Shown here in pieces: positions 43,470 through 52,687 of a stretch of DNA of 64,000 bases; position 1 is the stretch's first letter, and every line of letters begins with the position of its first letter. Below the pieces are notes generated by a model. That model was not told where the DNA came from, did not search any database, and saw only the letters and a list, made by a program, of their open reading frames with translations. The stretch comes from IDS-8 sp040902105 (lineage in GTDB: Bacteria > Pseudomonadota > Gammaproteobacteria > Steroidobacterales > Woeseiaceae): assembly GCA_040902105.1 (NCBI GenBank), contig JBBDXW010000071.1:1-64000 (forward strand), given 5' to 3'. The translations under genes were made by a program, and so were the position numbers.

Positions 43470-43727
43470 ATGTTCGAGTACTACGACGTCGCCGGCACGA
43501 CGGGAGTCATCCTGATCGTCGTGAGCTACTTCCTTCTCCAGACCGGAAGGATGCGAAGCAATTCGCTGACCTTCAGCGTGAACAACGCCGTCGGAGCGGC
43601 TCTCATTCTCTTTTCACTCTATTTCGAGTTCAACCTATCGGCATTCCTGATCGAGTTCTTCTGGCTCTTTATAAGTATCGTCGGAATAGTTCGTTATTTC
43701 GGCCGTGTCAAATCAGCCTCTGCATGA
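43470..43727 (+). CDS. CBU_0592-like small membrane protein (85 aa)
   Basis: Three hydrophobic segments (residues 8-26, 38-53 and 56-77) and the pattern GVILIVVSYFLLQTGRMRSNSLTFSVNNAVGA, which I recognise from the CBU_0592 family of unknown function. It lies between the deacylase and transporter genes and is probably part of the same transcript. Confidence 0.75.
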   Translation: MFEYYDVAGTTGVILIVVSYFLLQTGRMRSNSLTFSVNNAVGAALILFSLYFEFNLSAFLIEFFWLFISIVGIVRYFGRVKSASA

Positions 43728-43776
43728 CTGTGAATACACGATCACGTAGTTTGCTCACCAGGGCTCCAGCGCCGGC

Positions 43777-45423
43777 ATGACCGCTCCGATCGAGCCGGGT
43801 TGGCTCAGCCTGCTGCCGCCGCTGGTGACAATCGTGCTCGCGCTCGTCTTTCGTGAGGTCGTCAGCTCGCTCTTCGCGGGCATCTGGCTGGGTGCGCTCT
43901 TCATGGAGGGCGGGGACCCTCTCACGGCCACGCTGCGCAGCGTGGATCAGTACGTGTTCGGTGCGCTCGTGGACGAGCCCAGCCACATCAATATCATCGT
44001 CTTCAGTCTGCTGCTGGGTGGAATGGTCGGCGTGATGACCCGGTGCGGCGGGACGCACGGCATCGTGGAAGTCCTGCGGCCGCTCGCGACATCGCGCCGG
44101 CGCGGTCAGCTAGCGGCCTGGCTCGGCGGCGTTCTGATCTTCTTCGACGATTACACCAATACGCTCATCGTCGGCAACACGATGCGGCCGATCACGGATC
44201 GGCTGAACATCTCGCGCGAGAAGCTTTCCTATATCGTGGATTCGACGGCCGCGCCGGTCTCAGCCATCGCCGTCATCTCCACCTGGATCGGATTCGAGAT
44301 CTCACTTATCCAGGAGTCGCTGGCGCAGGCAGCCGGGAGCATGACGGACCCCGCACTGCGCGCGAATCTGCTTGTGGCCAGCGAGGGCGCATTCGTCGTG
44401 TTCCTGCATTCGATCCCCTATCTCTTCTATCCGATCCTGACGCTTGTCTTCGTGCTGCTGATTGCGACGACAGGGCGGGACTTCGGAGCGATGCGGAGAG
44501 CGGAAGCTCGCGCGGCCGGTGGCGGCGGCGTGCACCGCCGGGACGCGGTGCTCGCCGGCGAGAACGCGGAAGAGACCACAACACCTCTGAAGGGCGTACC
44601 GCGGCGCTGGCACAATGCGGCGCTGCCCGTGCTTACCGTCGTCGTCACCGTGCTGCTCGGACTCTACTTCAGCGGACGCGCCGCGGCCGGTGCAGCGGAC
44701 CCGTCGCTCCTCGAGATCATGGGCGCCGCGGACCCGTTCAAGTCCCTCCTCTGGGGTTCCTTCCTGGGCTGCGCCGTGTCGATCGGACTTGCTACCACGC
44801 AGCGGCTCCTCACGGTTCAGCAGGCGATTGATGCCTGGCTCGGGGGCCTGCGCTCCATGATGCTCGCGATGGTCATTCTGAGCCTTGCCTGGGGACTGAG
44901 TGCCATCACGGTCGCTCTCGGCACGGCACCCTACCTCTCGACCATCCTCCAGGACACGCTGCCGATACAGGCGCTACCCGTGCTTGCGTTCGTGGTCGCA
45001 GCGGCGATCTCATTCGCCACCGGGACGTCATGGGGCACGATGTCGATCCTGTTTCCGGTCGTTGTACCGCTCGCGGTCGCGATGGGCGTCGGGACGGACT
45101 TTGTCGGCGGCGACCAGTACTCGATCTTCCTCGGCGTGATCAGCTCGGTCATTGCAGGCTCGGTCTTCGGTGATCACTGCTCGCCGATATCCGACACGAC
45201 CGTCATGAGCTCAATGGCTTCGGCATGCGACCATATCGACCATGTGCGCACGCAGCTTCCCTATGCGCTCACGGTGGCCGGTGTCGCCGTGCTCGCGGGG
45301 AACATCCCCACGGCGCTCGGGCTGAGCCCGTGGATATCGCTCGGCATCGGCGCGGTGCTGCTCGCCGGCATTCTGCGATATTTCGGCCGGACGACGGAGC
45401 GCTTTCCCGTGCTACCTGCGTAG
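43777..45423 (+). CDS. NhaC-type Na+/H+ antiporter family transporter
   Basis: 548 residues with about 11-12 membrane segments. Family hallmarks are GGVLIFFDDYTNTLIVGNTMRPITD in the first half and ATGTSWGTMSILFPVVVPLA and SVFGDHCSPISDTTVMSS in the second. NhaC-family proteins exchange Na+ for H+ or for organic solutes. As the last gene of the D-amino-acid cluster it may import the amino acid or maintain the Na+ gradient. Its 3' end overlaps a peptidase fragment on the other strand. Confidence 0.87.
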   Translation: MTAPIEPGWLSLLPPLVTIVLALVFREVVSSLFAGIWLGALFMEGGDPLTATLRSVDQYVFGALVDEPSHINIIVFSLLLGGMVGVMTRCGGTHGIVEVLRPLATSRRRGQLAAWLGGVLIFFDDYTNTLIVGNTMRPITDRLNISREKLSYIVDSTAAPVSAIAVISTWIGFEISLIQESLAQAAGSMTDPALRANLLVASEGAFVVFLHSIPYLFYPILTLVFVLLIATTGRDFGAMRRAEARAAGGGGVHRRDAVLAGENAEETTTPLKGVPRRWHNAALPVLTVVVTVLLGLYFSGRAAAGAADPSLLEIMGAADPFKSLLWGSFLGCAVSIGLATTQRLLTVQQAIDAWLGGLRSMMLAMVILSLAWGLSAITVALGTAPYLSTILQDTLPIQALPVLAFVVAAAISFATGTSWGTMSILFPVVVPLAVAMGVGTDFVGGDQYSIFLGVISSVIAGSVFGDHCSPISDTTVMSSMASACDHIDHVRTQLPYALTVAGVAVLAGNIPTALGLSPWISLGIGAVLLAGILRYFGRTTERFPVLPA

Positions 45424-45588
45424 GAGCGCCCAGGTGTCTTCGGGCGGGCCGGTGAGGCGTGCGCGGCAGCGCAGGAGCTCGTCGTTGCGGAAGACCGTGA
45501 GCGTCACGCGATCGCCGGCGTGGTATTCGCGCAGGCGCTCGTCCAGGTTCGAGGGCAGGACGGGCACGTCGTTCAGCGCGAGCTCGCA
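45412..45588 (-). pseudogene. M61-peptidase C-terminal (PDZ) fragment
   Basis: The minus strand encodes ELALNDVPVLPSNLDERLRE, then YHAGDRVTLTVFRNDELLR and a stop at 45412. This matches the C-terminal PDZ domain of M61 glycyl aminopeptidases. Upstream of 45588 the similarity ends where the propeller gene begins. It is a gene fragment marking a junction between the transporter and the next gene. Confidence 0.55.
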
Positions 45589-47361
45589 ATGGCGTCTCCG
45601 CCGATCGCGCCGTCGCGGCGCTTCTCGAGATGGGCGCCCGCCGCCGTCGCAGCGGTCCTCGGGGTAGCCGGCGCAAGCGCCGTGCTCCTCGATCGCCTCG
45701 ACTACTTCTGGCGGAATCCTCTCGACGCTGCGGTCTTCAGTCGTTTGACGGACTTCGAAGGCGCCGAGCGGGCCGCGGCCATCTCACGCAACGGCCGGTT
45801 CGTCGCCTTCTTGTGGGACCGCGGCGGCGTCCTGGACGCCTGGCTCAAGGATCTCGAGACCGGCGAGTTTCGCAATCTCACCGCCGGACACGGCGGCGAG
45901 CTATGGAATGCGGACGTCAGAACCACGGGGTTCTCACCCGACGACTCCCATGCGACGCTGTGGCGTCGCACCACGGACGAGTCCGGGTCCTCCAGCATCG
46001 ACATCTGGACCGTATCCGTCGACGGCGGCCCGCTGCGCCGCTATCTGTACGATGCCGCCGAGATCGGATGGTCGACCGATGGTACGCGGCGCGTCTATCA
46101 CCCGGCTGCGCCGGGCGACCCGCTGTTCGTGACCGAGGCCGGTGAAACGGTCGGCAAGCAAATCTTCATCGCGCCGCCTGGCATGCACTGTCATTTTCCG
46201 GTCTGGTCGCCCGACGACGCTTTCGTATATTTCGTCTATGGTCTGGTTCCGGACGAGCTGGACGTGTGGCGAATCGCGGCGGCCGGCGGTGAGCCCGAGC
46301 GCATCACTTTCCATCGGTCCCGCGTGTCCCATCCGGTGTTCTTGGACGGGCGCACCTTGGCGTATCTCGCCACCGGGGAAGACGGGTCGGGACCATGGCT
46401 GCACGTTGTGGACGTGGAGCGGGGCAAGCCCCGTCGAGTTACCTACGGCGTTGAACACTACACATCCCTTTCCGCCACCGCCGACGGCCGGAGACTGGTG
46501 GTCAGCGTCAGGACGCCGCGCACGAGCCTTTGGCGCGTGTCGCTCTCGGACCGAGTGGCGCGATCGGCCGATGCGACCCCGATCGAGCTCCCGACGCTTG
46601 GCGGCTCCTCACCCCGATTCGGCCGTGACTATCTGCTCTACCTCTCGCCCGACGACTCCACGCGGGGACTCTGGAGATTGGACGGCGGCGCAGCCGTCGA
46701 GCTGTGGGACGGCCGGCAAGGTCGAGTCGTGTCGCAGCCGGCCGTGCAGCCGAACGGCAACCGCATCGCGTTTGCCGTGGCTCGCGGAGGCCGGACGCAG
46801 CTGTACGTGACCGATGACGACGGCACCACGGCTCGCCCGCTCGCCACGAAGCTCGACGTCAGAGGCAATCCGACATGGTTTCCGGATGGCCGTTCGATCA
46901 CGATGAGTGCCGATCGTGGAGGCGGCGTACAGCTCTTCAAGATTCCGGTGGACGGAGGCCGGCCGGTGCCGCTGATCGACGAGTATTCGATCGACCCCGT
47001 CTGGTCGCCCGACTCGTCTTTCCTCGTCTACCGTGGAGCGGAGTCGGGCCCGAGCTTTCCGGTGCTCGCCGCGACCGCTGACGGCGCGCCCCGTGACATT
47101 GCCGAAATCGTCTTGCCGCGCGGCGCTCGCAGTTTCGCCTTTCTGCCGGGCGGCAAAACGCTGTTGATCTTGAAGGGTGAGCTGCGCAGCAAGAATTTCT
47201 GGCTCGTCGACCTCGAAACCGGAGCAGAGCGCCAACTGACCGAGCTCGGACCGGAGTTCGTGATCGGCGACTTCGATCTCTCCGCGGACGGGCAAGAGAT
47301 CGTATTTGACCGTATCCGCGAGGACTCCGATGTGGTCATGATCGAGCTTGCGGACAGCTGA
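45589..47361 (+). CDS. TolB-like beta-propeller protein, probably N-terminally truncated
   Basis: 590 residues from the ATG at 45589. Residues 15-32 form one membrane segment, followed by FWRNPLDAAVFSRLTDFEGAERAAAISRNGRFVAFLWDRGG, the standard entry to a six-bladed PD40/TolB propeller that continues with repeated FSPDDSHATLW and WSPDDAFVYFVY blades. In most relatives a winged helix or kinase precedes the membrane segment; here it is missing and the sequence begins exactly at the M61-fragment junction. The remaining protein could still be made, as a membrane-anchored periplasmic propeller. Confidence 0.75.
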   Translation: MASPPIAPSRRFSRWAPAAVAAVLGVAGASAVLLDRLDYFWRNPLDAAVFSRLTDFEGAERAAAISRNGRFVAFLWDRGGVLDAWLKDLETGEFRNLTAGHGGELWNADVRTTGFSPDDSHATLWRRTTDESGSSSIDIWTVSVDGGPLRRYLYDAAEIGWSTDGTRRVYHPAAPGDPLFVTEAGETVGKQIFIAPPGMHCHFPVWSPDDAFVYFVYGLVPDELDVWRIAAAGGEPERITFHRSRVSHPVFLDGRTLAYLATGEDGSGPWLHVVDVERGKPRRVTYGVEHYTSLSATADGRRLVVSVRTPRTSLWRVSLSDRVARSADATPIELPTLGGSSPRFGRDYLLYLSPDDSTRGLWRLDGGAAVELWDGRQGRVVSQPAVQPNGNRIAFAVARGGRTQLYVTDDDGTTARPLATKLDVRGNPTWFPDGRSITMSADRGGGVQLFKIPVDGGRPVPLIDEYSIDPVWSPDSSFLVYRGAESGPSFPVLAATADGAPRDIAEIVLPRGARSFAFLPGGKTLLILKGELRSKNFWLVDLETGAERQLTELGPEFVIGDFDLSADGQEIVFDRIREDSDVVMIELADS

Positions 47362-47577
47362 GGTCGGCTCGAGCGATCATTGCTCGCAGCCGTGGGTCTC
47401 CGCACCGAAGTATCGGCGATTCAGTGCGACCGGGAGAGGCGGGTAGCGGGGAGAAGTGCGGCATGCGATGACTTCTCGAAACATCGTGCCCATAGATCGC
47501 TTGCAGCATCATCCGGCATTGAAGTGGAAGATCGAAGACGTCCGATGGCACCTGCATCCCTGAGTTATTGGCCAAGG

Positions 47578-47706
47578 TTGCGTGAATTTCGCGTGATTCA
47601 GCTCTGCAAAGTCGTGCATCGTACTGCAGATTCGACAACGGGCGCCCCGGTAACTCATTGAAAGAAAAAGCCTGAAGCGTTTCTCTGCGCGACTGAAAAT
47701 CCGCCA
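47578..47706. repeat. att-like module 4
   Basis: TTGCGTGAATTTCGCGTGAT, GTCGTGCATCGTACTGCA, GGGCGCCCCGGTAACTCATT, GAAAGAAAAAGCC and the core CTGAAAATCCGCC. The core reads eleven bases of the tRNA-Phe anticodon arm. A short CCGC/GCGG stem and TTTTTT follow. Confidence 0.75.
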
Positions 47707-47849
47707 ATCAGCGGTCTTTTTTCCAAGAGTCTTCACACAGCTCCTCCGCCTCCTGCCGGCGTTTGACTGTATCCGACAGCCGTGGGTAGCATATCGCCAG
47801 AGCACGTAGCGCGGCTGTTGGCGTAGGATGTGCTTTCGGGGGATGTAAA

Positions 47850-48863
47850 ATGACCATTGCACGTCAGACTGTCGCCTACACGGCAGACTCCCTTCTCAAC
47901 AATTTTTCGCATCTCGAGTCAGGCGACCTCGACGAGGTCTGCGGTTCGATCTCCAAAACATACTGTGAGCACGCATTGCGGCGGCGCTCACGCAGTGGCT
48001 CGATCAACGCTCGCTACTGCCGTGCGTCCTTCGGTACGTTGAGTTTTAATTACCTACGCTATGGAGCTGACGTCGCAATAGACCCAAACCGCTTTGAGCA
48101 CTTCTACATGCTTGAGATTCCGCTTAGCGGGTTGGCACGATTGCAGTATAACGGCACCACCGTCGATTCGACCGATGAGGTGGGCTCCATCGTATCGTCG
48201 CAGGGTGTACTCAAGTCCCAATGGAATCATGACACGGCGCGACTTATGGTCCAGATAGACAGGAATTTTCTAGAACGATTTGCAACCAGCATGCTGGGAC
48301 GCGCCATGACGCAGCCTATTGAATTTCAGTTGTCGATCGACATGACCCGCGGCATTGGTGCCGGGATACGCGAGTACATTCTGCATATTGCACAACAACT
48401 TACGACAAACCCTTTCCTGCGCGATCATTTACTCGTTGAACGCCAGATCGAGCGAACCATTGCTGCAATGCTGCTTTCCGGACAACCGCACACCTACAGC
48501 ACTGAGTTCAATGCAGTCGCCCAACCTGGTGCTCCCAAGTACGTCGCTCGCGCATACCAGTTCATCGTGGAGAACTACAGGCAAGACATAACAATAGAAG
48601 ATTTAGTCGCAGTGTCCGGCGTTTCTCTGCGAACCCTGTACGCGGGCTTTAAACGCTACAAAGGAGTTTCGCCGATGTTGGCACTAAAGACGAAGCGCCT
48701 TGAAGCGGTGCGTGAGGATCTGCTAGACCCATCTGTTGTGGCCTCTGTCACTGATATTGTATTTCGATGGGGCTTTACCCACCTCGGCAATTTTTCCCGT
48801 GATTACCGAAAGCTGTTCGGCGAACTTCCCTCCGATACCCTCAGGAGGCGGTACGCCGGCTAA
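47850..48863 (+). CDS. AraC-family regulator
   Basis: 337 residues. The C-terminal double helix-turn-helix is complete: DITIEDLVAVSGVSLRTLYAGFKRYKGVSPM and VASVTDIVFRWGFTHLGNFSRDYRKLFGELPSD. The N-terminal 200 residues form the AraC-binding-like domain that senses a ligand. GGGGGAT precedes the ATG. It is the likely activator of the catabolic cluster that starts 300 bp downstream on the same strand. Confidence 0.9.
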   Translation: MTIARQTVAYTADSLLNNFSHLESGDLDEVCGSISKTYCEHALRRRSRSGSINARYCRASFGTLSFNYLRYGADVAIDPNRFEHFYMLEIPLSGLARLQYNGTTVDSTDEVGSIVSSQGVLKSQWNHDTARLMVQIDRNFLERFATSMLGRAMTQPIEFQLSIDMTRGIGAGIREYILHIAQQLTTNPFLRDHLLVERQIERTIAAMLLSGQPHTYSTEFNAVAQPGAPKYVARAYQFIVENYRQDITIEDLVAVSGVSLRTLYAGFKRYKGVSPMLALKTKRLEAVREDLLDPSVVASVTDIVFRWGFTHLGNFSRDYRKLFGELPSDTLRRRYAG

Positions 48864-49161
48864 GAAATCGGTTAGTTCGTCAATCGACGATCCCATCCAT
48901 TCTCACGTACAACCTCCGCTTGATGCCTCGTGCATTCGGCCGACGCCTTCGTCGGCTTCCCTGCTTTCGACGCATACGCACTCGCATCATAAACGCGGCG
49001 CTGCAGTAAAGCACAGCGTCCATAACTTGCAGCCGCCATCCAGATAGTGCAGCAAATCTCCAAATCGCCATGACGATCCTGATGGCGCGGGATAACCTGA
49101 CACTCCAAACGGTGAACAGGCTACCCCGACGGTTGCGTCGCTCGGCAAAGCAAGTGGTCCG

Positions 49162-49890
49162 ATGCATTTCAGAAAAGAGTTACGTTCTTGTTCAAGGAAG
49201 ATTCTCGCCTGTTACCTGCCACTGGGCGACCCGTTGATGCCTTCGGACATGGCAGACATATATGTCGCGTGTGGCGTCGATATCCTTGAAGTCGGGTTTC
49301 CGGATGGAAATCCGGTGCTTGATGGTTCGCTAGTGCGGAATTCGATGAAAAGGTCCCTCGCGAGTGGTATGACCGCTTCACAATGGCGGGCGCAACTATC
49401 AGAAGTCCGCCACAAGCTTCCTTATACGTACATGGTGGCGATGGGATACGTAGACCTTTCGCCTCTCGTTGCTTCAGGGGATGGAGAGTTGCTCGCGGAC
49501 GCTGTTCTTCAGGTGGGCCATGCGTCTCAGCCAACAAGTGATACGCTTCAGCAGGTCGCGTTTGTCTCCACGAGATTTGAAGAGCAGGAAATTTTGGCGG
49601 CACGTTCGGCTACCGCCTATGTCATGGTTCAAGCCAACGAAGGCAGGACCGGGCTACGGCGAAGCCTGCCCGATGAAAACAGGGTGCGAATCGCACGTCT
49701 GCGGAAAGAGAGAGTAGAGGTCCCGATATTGCTGGGTATTGGTATTTCTACCGCAGCGCAAACTGCCAAAGCCTTGGGATTTGGTGCCGATGGGGTAATC
49801 GTCGGCTCAGCGTGCATCAACGCCGCGATTAAGGGCAGATACGCTCTGTCGAAATTCGTGCGCTCTGTTCGAGATGTGCTGGATGCCTGA
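49162..49890 (+). CDS. TrpA-like TIM-barrel lyase (no TrpB partner)
   Basis: 242 residues with the tryptophan-synthase alpha fold. The catalytic pair E43 and D54 (DILEVGFPDGNPVLDG) has the same 11-residue spacing as E49/D60 of the E. coli enzyme. The phosphate-binding regions GIGIST and GADGVIVGSA are present, and the mobile loop reads ANEGRTG. No trpB or other trp gene is near. Without TrpB the enzyme would act alone as an indole-glycerol-phosphate lyase or as a retro-aldolase on another phosphorylated substrate. The gene overlaps the sugar-kinase gene by eight bases, which points to a kinase-lyase pair. Confidence 0.85.
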   Translation: MHFRKELRSCSRKILACYLPLGDPLMPSDMADIYVACGVDILEVGFPDGNPVLDGSLVRNSMKRSLASGMTASQWRAQLSEVRHKLPYTYMVAMGYVDLSPLVASGDGELLADAVLQVGHASQPTSDTLQQVAFVSTRFEEQEILAARSATAYVMVQANEGRTGLRRSLPDENRVRIARLRKERVEVPILLGIGISTAAQTAKALGFGADGVIVGSACINAAIKGRYALSKFVRSVRDVLDA

Positions 49891-51382
49891 ATTACCAGTT
49901 CTGGTTGGCATTGATATTGGCACCACGGCAGTCAAGGCGTCTGCCTATACGGTAGAAGGTCAGAGCCTTTTCTCGACGGCGCGTTCCTACGATCCTTTGC
50001 CCAGCGAGGAACCGGGGTGGGTCGAGCAAGACCCCCGGTCGTGGATGCTGGCTATCGAGTCAGTGGCCGAGGAAGTTCGCTGTCGTCTTCCTCGGTCTCG
50101 ATATGTGGGCGTTGGACTTACTAGCCAGGTCAATACGCACATCTTTGTCGATTCGGCGGGAGTTGCGCTCCTGCCCGCCATCACCTGGCAGGATCAGCGG
50201 TGCGCTGTGTCGTCAGAAATCGTGAACGGCATGATCGACAGCCATATTCGGTCGTCGCTGCGAGGTTCGTACTGGCAGGTAGACGCATCTAGTCTGATTA
50301 GTCGCGCGCACTGGATCAAAACATTTCAACCGAATATTTGGGAGAAGACAGAATATGTCTTTTCACCAAAGGATTATTGTCTTTTCCAGCTGACGGGCGT
50401 CCCGGCGGCCGATGCGATCAGCTCGATCGGGTTGGTGGACGGTAAGGGCGAGTATCTACATCCTCTTGTCGCGTTGATCGACGGTCTGCAAGAACGCTTG
50501 CCGCCGATACGGGCGGTCACCGACATAATCGGTGAAACAACTGACGACTTCCCGTTTGGGAGTTGCCCACTTAACGTCGGCATCATGGATGCATGGGCTT
50601 GCCTCTATGGCTCCGGGGCAGTACATCATGGAGACACGTATCAGGTTGCGGGAACCTCTGAAGTGATCGGTGTTCATTCCGATCGGGCGTTTCCGTCGGC
50701 CGGCGTCGTTACATTCCCCCCCATTCCCGGCTGGTACCTTCATGCCGGACCAACACAGCTGGGTGGAGACGCTGCGATGTGGATGGCAGGTTTGCTCGGC
50801 GTCGATACCGGCCGGATTTTTGAGCTGGCGGCCGACGCGAAAAATCTGCGGGAACCACTCGTGTTTCTCCCTCACTTAATGGGCGAACGGGCGCCGTTCT
50901 GGGATGCAAAATCGAAAGGTGTTTTCGCCGGACTAACTCGCAAGCACACGCAAAACGATCTCGCGCACGCGGTGCTGGAAGGAGTCGCCTATGCAGCACG
51001 AGCCCTCATCGATTGTCTCGAAATTGCTGCGGGCTTGTCCATCGATTCAATCCGCATCAGCGGTGGCGGATCCCGTTCCGATCTTTGGTGCCAGATCAAG
51101 GCCGATGTAATGAATCGGCGGTTCCTTCGGCTCAGAAACATCGATACCGGTACATTCGGCGCCGCTATCCTGGCAGGTGTTAGTCAGAACATCTATACGG
51201 ACGTTGTTGAAGCAACCGCAACGGCGGTGCAGGTTGAAAGGGAGTTTACGCCGCGTCCGGCGCACCGCATACGCTGTGACTTCGCGTTCGAGCGATACCT
51301 TGAGACGTATCATGCATTAAAGGCAACGTCTCACAAACTGCACGACTTTGCGGCGGCTCAGTGCGCCGGTACGGCGATATGA
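49883..51382 (+). CDS. FGGY-family sugar kinase
   Basis: 499 residues from the ATG at 49883. FGGY features are VLVGIDIGTTAVKASAY at the N-terminus, the catalytic Asp in GIMDAWACLYGSG, and the ATP-binding RISGGGSRSDLWCQIKADVMNR near the C-terminus. It is nearest in feel to xylulokinases but the substrate cannot be fixed. It overlaps the TrpA-like gene, so the kinase probably makes the phosphorylated substrate that the lyase cleaves. Cytoplasmic. Confidence 0.87.
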   Translation: MPELPVLVGIDIGTTAVKASAYTVEGQSLFSTARSYDPLPSEEPGWVEQDPRSWMLAIESVAEEVRCRLPRSRYVGVGLTSQVNTHIFVDSAGVALLPAITWQDQRCAVSSEIVNGMIDSHIRSSLRGSYWQVDASSLISRAHWIKTFQPNIWEKTEYVFSPKDYCLFQLTGVPAADAISSIGLVDGKGEYLHPLVALIDGLQERLPPIRAVTDIIGETTDDFPFGSCPLNVGIMDAWACLYGSGAVHHGDTYQVAGTSEVIGVHSDRAFPSAGVVTFPPIPGWYLHAGPTQLGGDAAMWMAGLLGVDTGRIFELAADAKNLREPLVFLPHLMGERAPFWDAKSKGVFAGLTRKHTQNDLAHAVLEGVAYAARALIDCLEIAAGLSIDSIRISGGGSRSDLWCQIKADVMNRRFLRLRNIDTGTFGAAILAGVSQNIYTDVVEATATAVQVEREFTPRPAHRIRCDFAFERYLETYHALKATSHKLHDFAAAQCAGTAI

Positions 51383-51508
51383 GCCTATCGTCTGCAAGAT
51401 TTGGATAACGGCAGCCAATACAGGATAGGCGTCCTCTTGCACGGGGCATAGGCTCTATTTTACTTGTCTTTCGATAGCCGCATTGCCAGAACGGTCGCAC
51501 CATAGACG

Positions 51509-52687
51509 ATGTCCGCGTTGACTGATTTCCGCCGAATCATAGCCACAATAGTGTTGTATGCCGGAGCGGTTCTTATCGGCTTTGCCCTGGTAAGTGTACC
51601 TTCAAGCATCGTTCACCTGCAAAGTACGCACGGTCTTACGGACGAGCAGTACGGCAAAGTCTTCATTCCACAGCTTTTGCTCGCGATCGGTGGGGCGCTG
51701 CTGGCCGGCCCGGTGATCAGAAAAATCTCCCTGAAATCGATGTATGCAGTGGCGCTAATCTGCTTTGGTGCAAGTCAGGCCGCGTTGGCGAGCACTGCGG
51801 ACGCTCAACCGGCGGAGGCATGGCTCATGATCATGGTCTCTACGGCGCTGTTCGGTTTTGGTTTTGGCTTCGGTGGGGGCCCGTTGAATGGGTTGATTGG
51901 AAACATGTATCCGCAACGGTCTGCCTCCGCAATCACTGGCTTACACCTAATGGCGGGTATCGGCCTCATGCTCGGACCTTTGTACTTCCGGCTGTTTGAG
52001 CGCATTGGTAGCTGGCAATCGGGACCGGTGTATCTGGCTGCCTTCGCAGGATTGCTGCTGGCAACTTCGCTGGTCGCCTTACAGACAAATCCACTGATAT
52101 TTGAAGGCCATCGAAGTCGCTCCCCCGCACGCTCGAGATTCTTCTGGCTGATGATTGTCCTGGCGTTCCTTTACGCATTGGTCGAAGGGGCCTTTTCAAA
52201 CTGGGCCGTAATATTTGTCAGCATTGAGAAAGCGGCGTCTCGCGATGGTGGTGCCGTCGCCTTGGCGACATTCTGGGCCGGTTTGACCTTCGGCCGCCTG
52301 CTGGCAACTTTGGCTGTTACCCGCATTGGGGCAATGCGACTGTGGATGGTTTTACCGATCTTGATGTTGACGGCGTTTCTTGTCTTACCATTGTTGCAAA
52401 CGGAACGGGCATTGATACTCGGCTATGGCTTGGCGGGCTTCGCGTGTTCGGCTTTCTTTCCCCTGATGGTGACTGTAGCCGCCAAGCCTTTCCCGGAGCA
52501 TCTCTCGTGGATAGCCTCAATGTTAACCGCGTCGCTAATGCTTGGTGTGGGCGTAGGCTCTTATGTCATCGGAGTGGCATCGAGAAGCGTCCCGATCGCA
52601 CACATGTATCTCTACTTCTCTACGATTCCCATTGTCGCGTTTTCGATGATGTGGCTATACCTCCGACATGAAGTCGGGCCAGAGTGA
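51509..52687 (+). CDS. MFS transporter
   Basis: 392 residues with 12 predicted membrane segments; the loop after segment 2 reads GPVIRKISLKSMY, a degenerate MFS A-motif. Segment 4-5 contains GFGFGFGGGPLNGLIGNMYPQ. It probably imports the small molecule released by or fed to the cluster enzymes. Its stop overlaps the monooxygenase start (GTGA), showing a shared transcript. Confidence 0.87.
   Translation: MSALTDFRRIIATIVLYAGAVLIGFALVSVPSSIVHLQSTHGLTDEQYGKVFIPQLLLAIGGALLAGPVIRKISLKSMYAVALICFGASQAALASTADAQPAEAWLMIMVSTALFGFGFGFGGGPLNGLIGNMYPQRSASAITGLHLMAGIGLMLGPLYFRLFERIGSWQSGPVYLAAFAGLLLATSLVALQTNPLIFEGHRSRSPARSRFFWLMIVLAFLYALVEGAFSNWAVIFVSIEKAASRDGGAVALATFWAGLTFGRLLATLAVTRIGAMRLWMVLPILMLTAFLVLPLLQTERALILGYGLAGFACSAFFPLMVTVAAKPFPEHLSWIASMLTASLMLGVGVGSYVIGVASRSVPIAHMYLYFSTIPIVAFSMMWLYLRHEVGPE

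Noticed and set aside
47700..47722. CCGC/GCGG stem with T-run as a rho-independent terminator
   Set aside because: The stem is only four base pairs and lies inside the att-like module, more than 300 bp after the nearest gene end.
49162..49890. Ordinary tryptophan-biosynthesis trpA
   Set aside because: No other trp gene is adjacent; it overlaps a sugar kinase and lies in a transporter/oxidoreductase cluster, so a biosynthetic role is unlikely.
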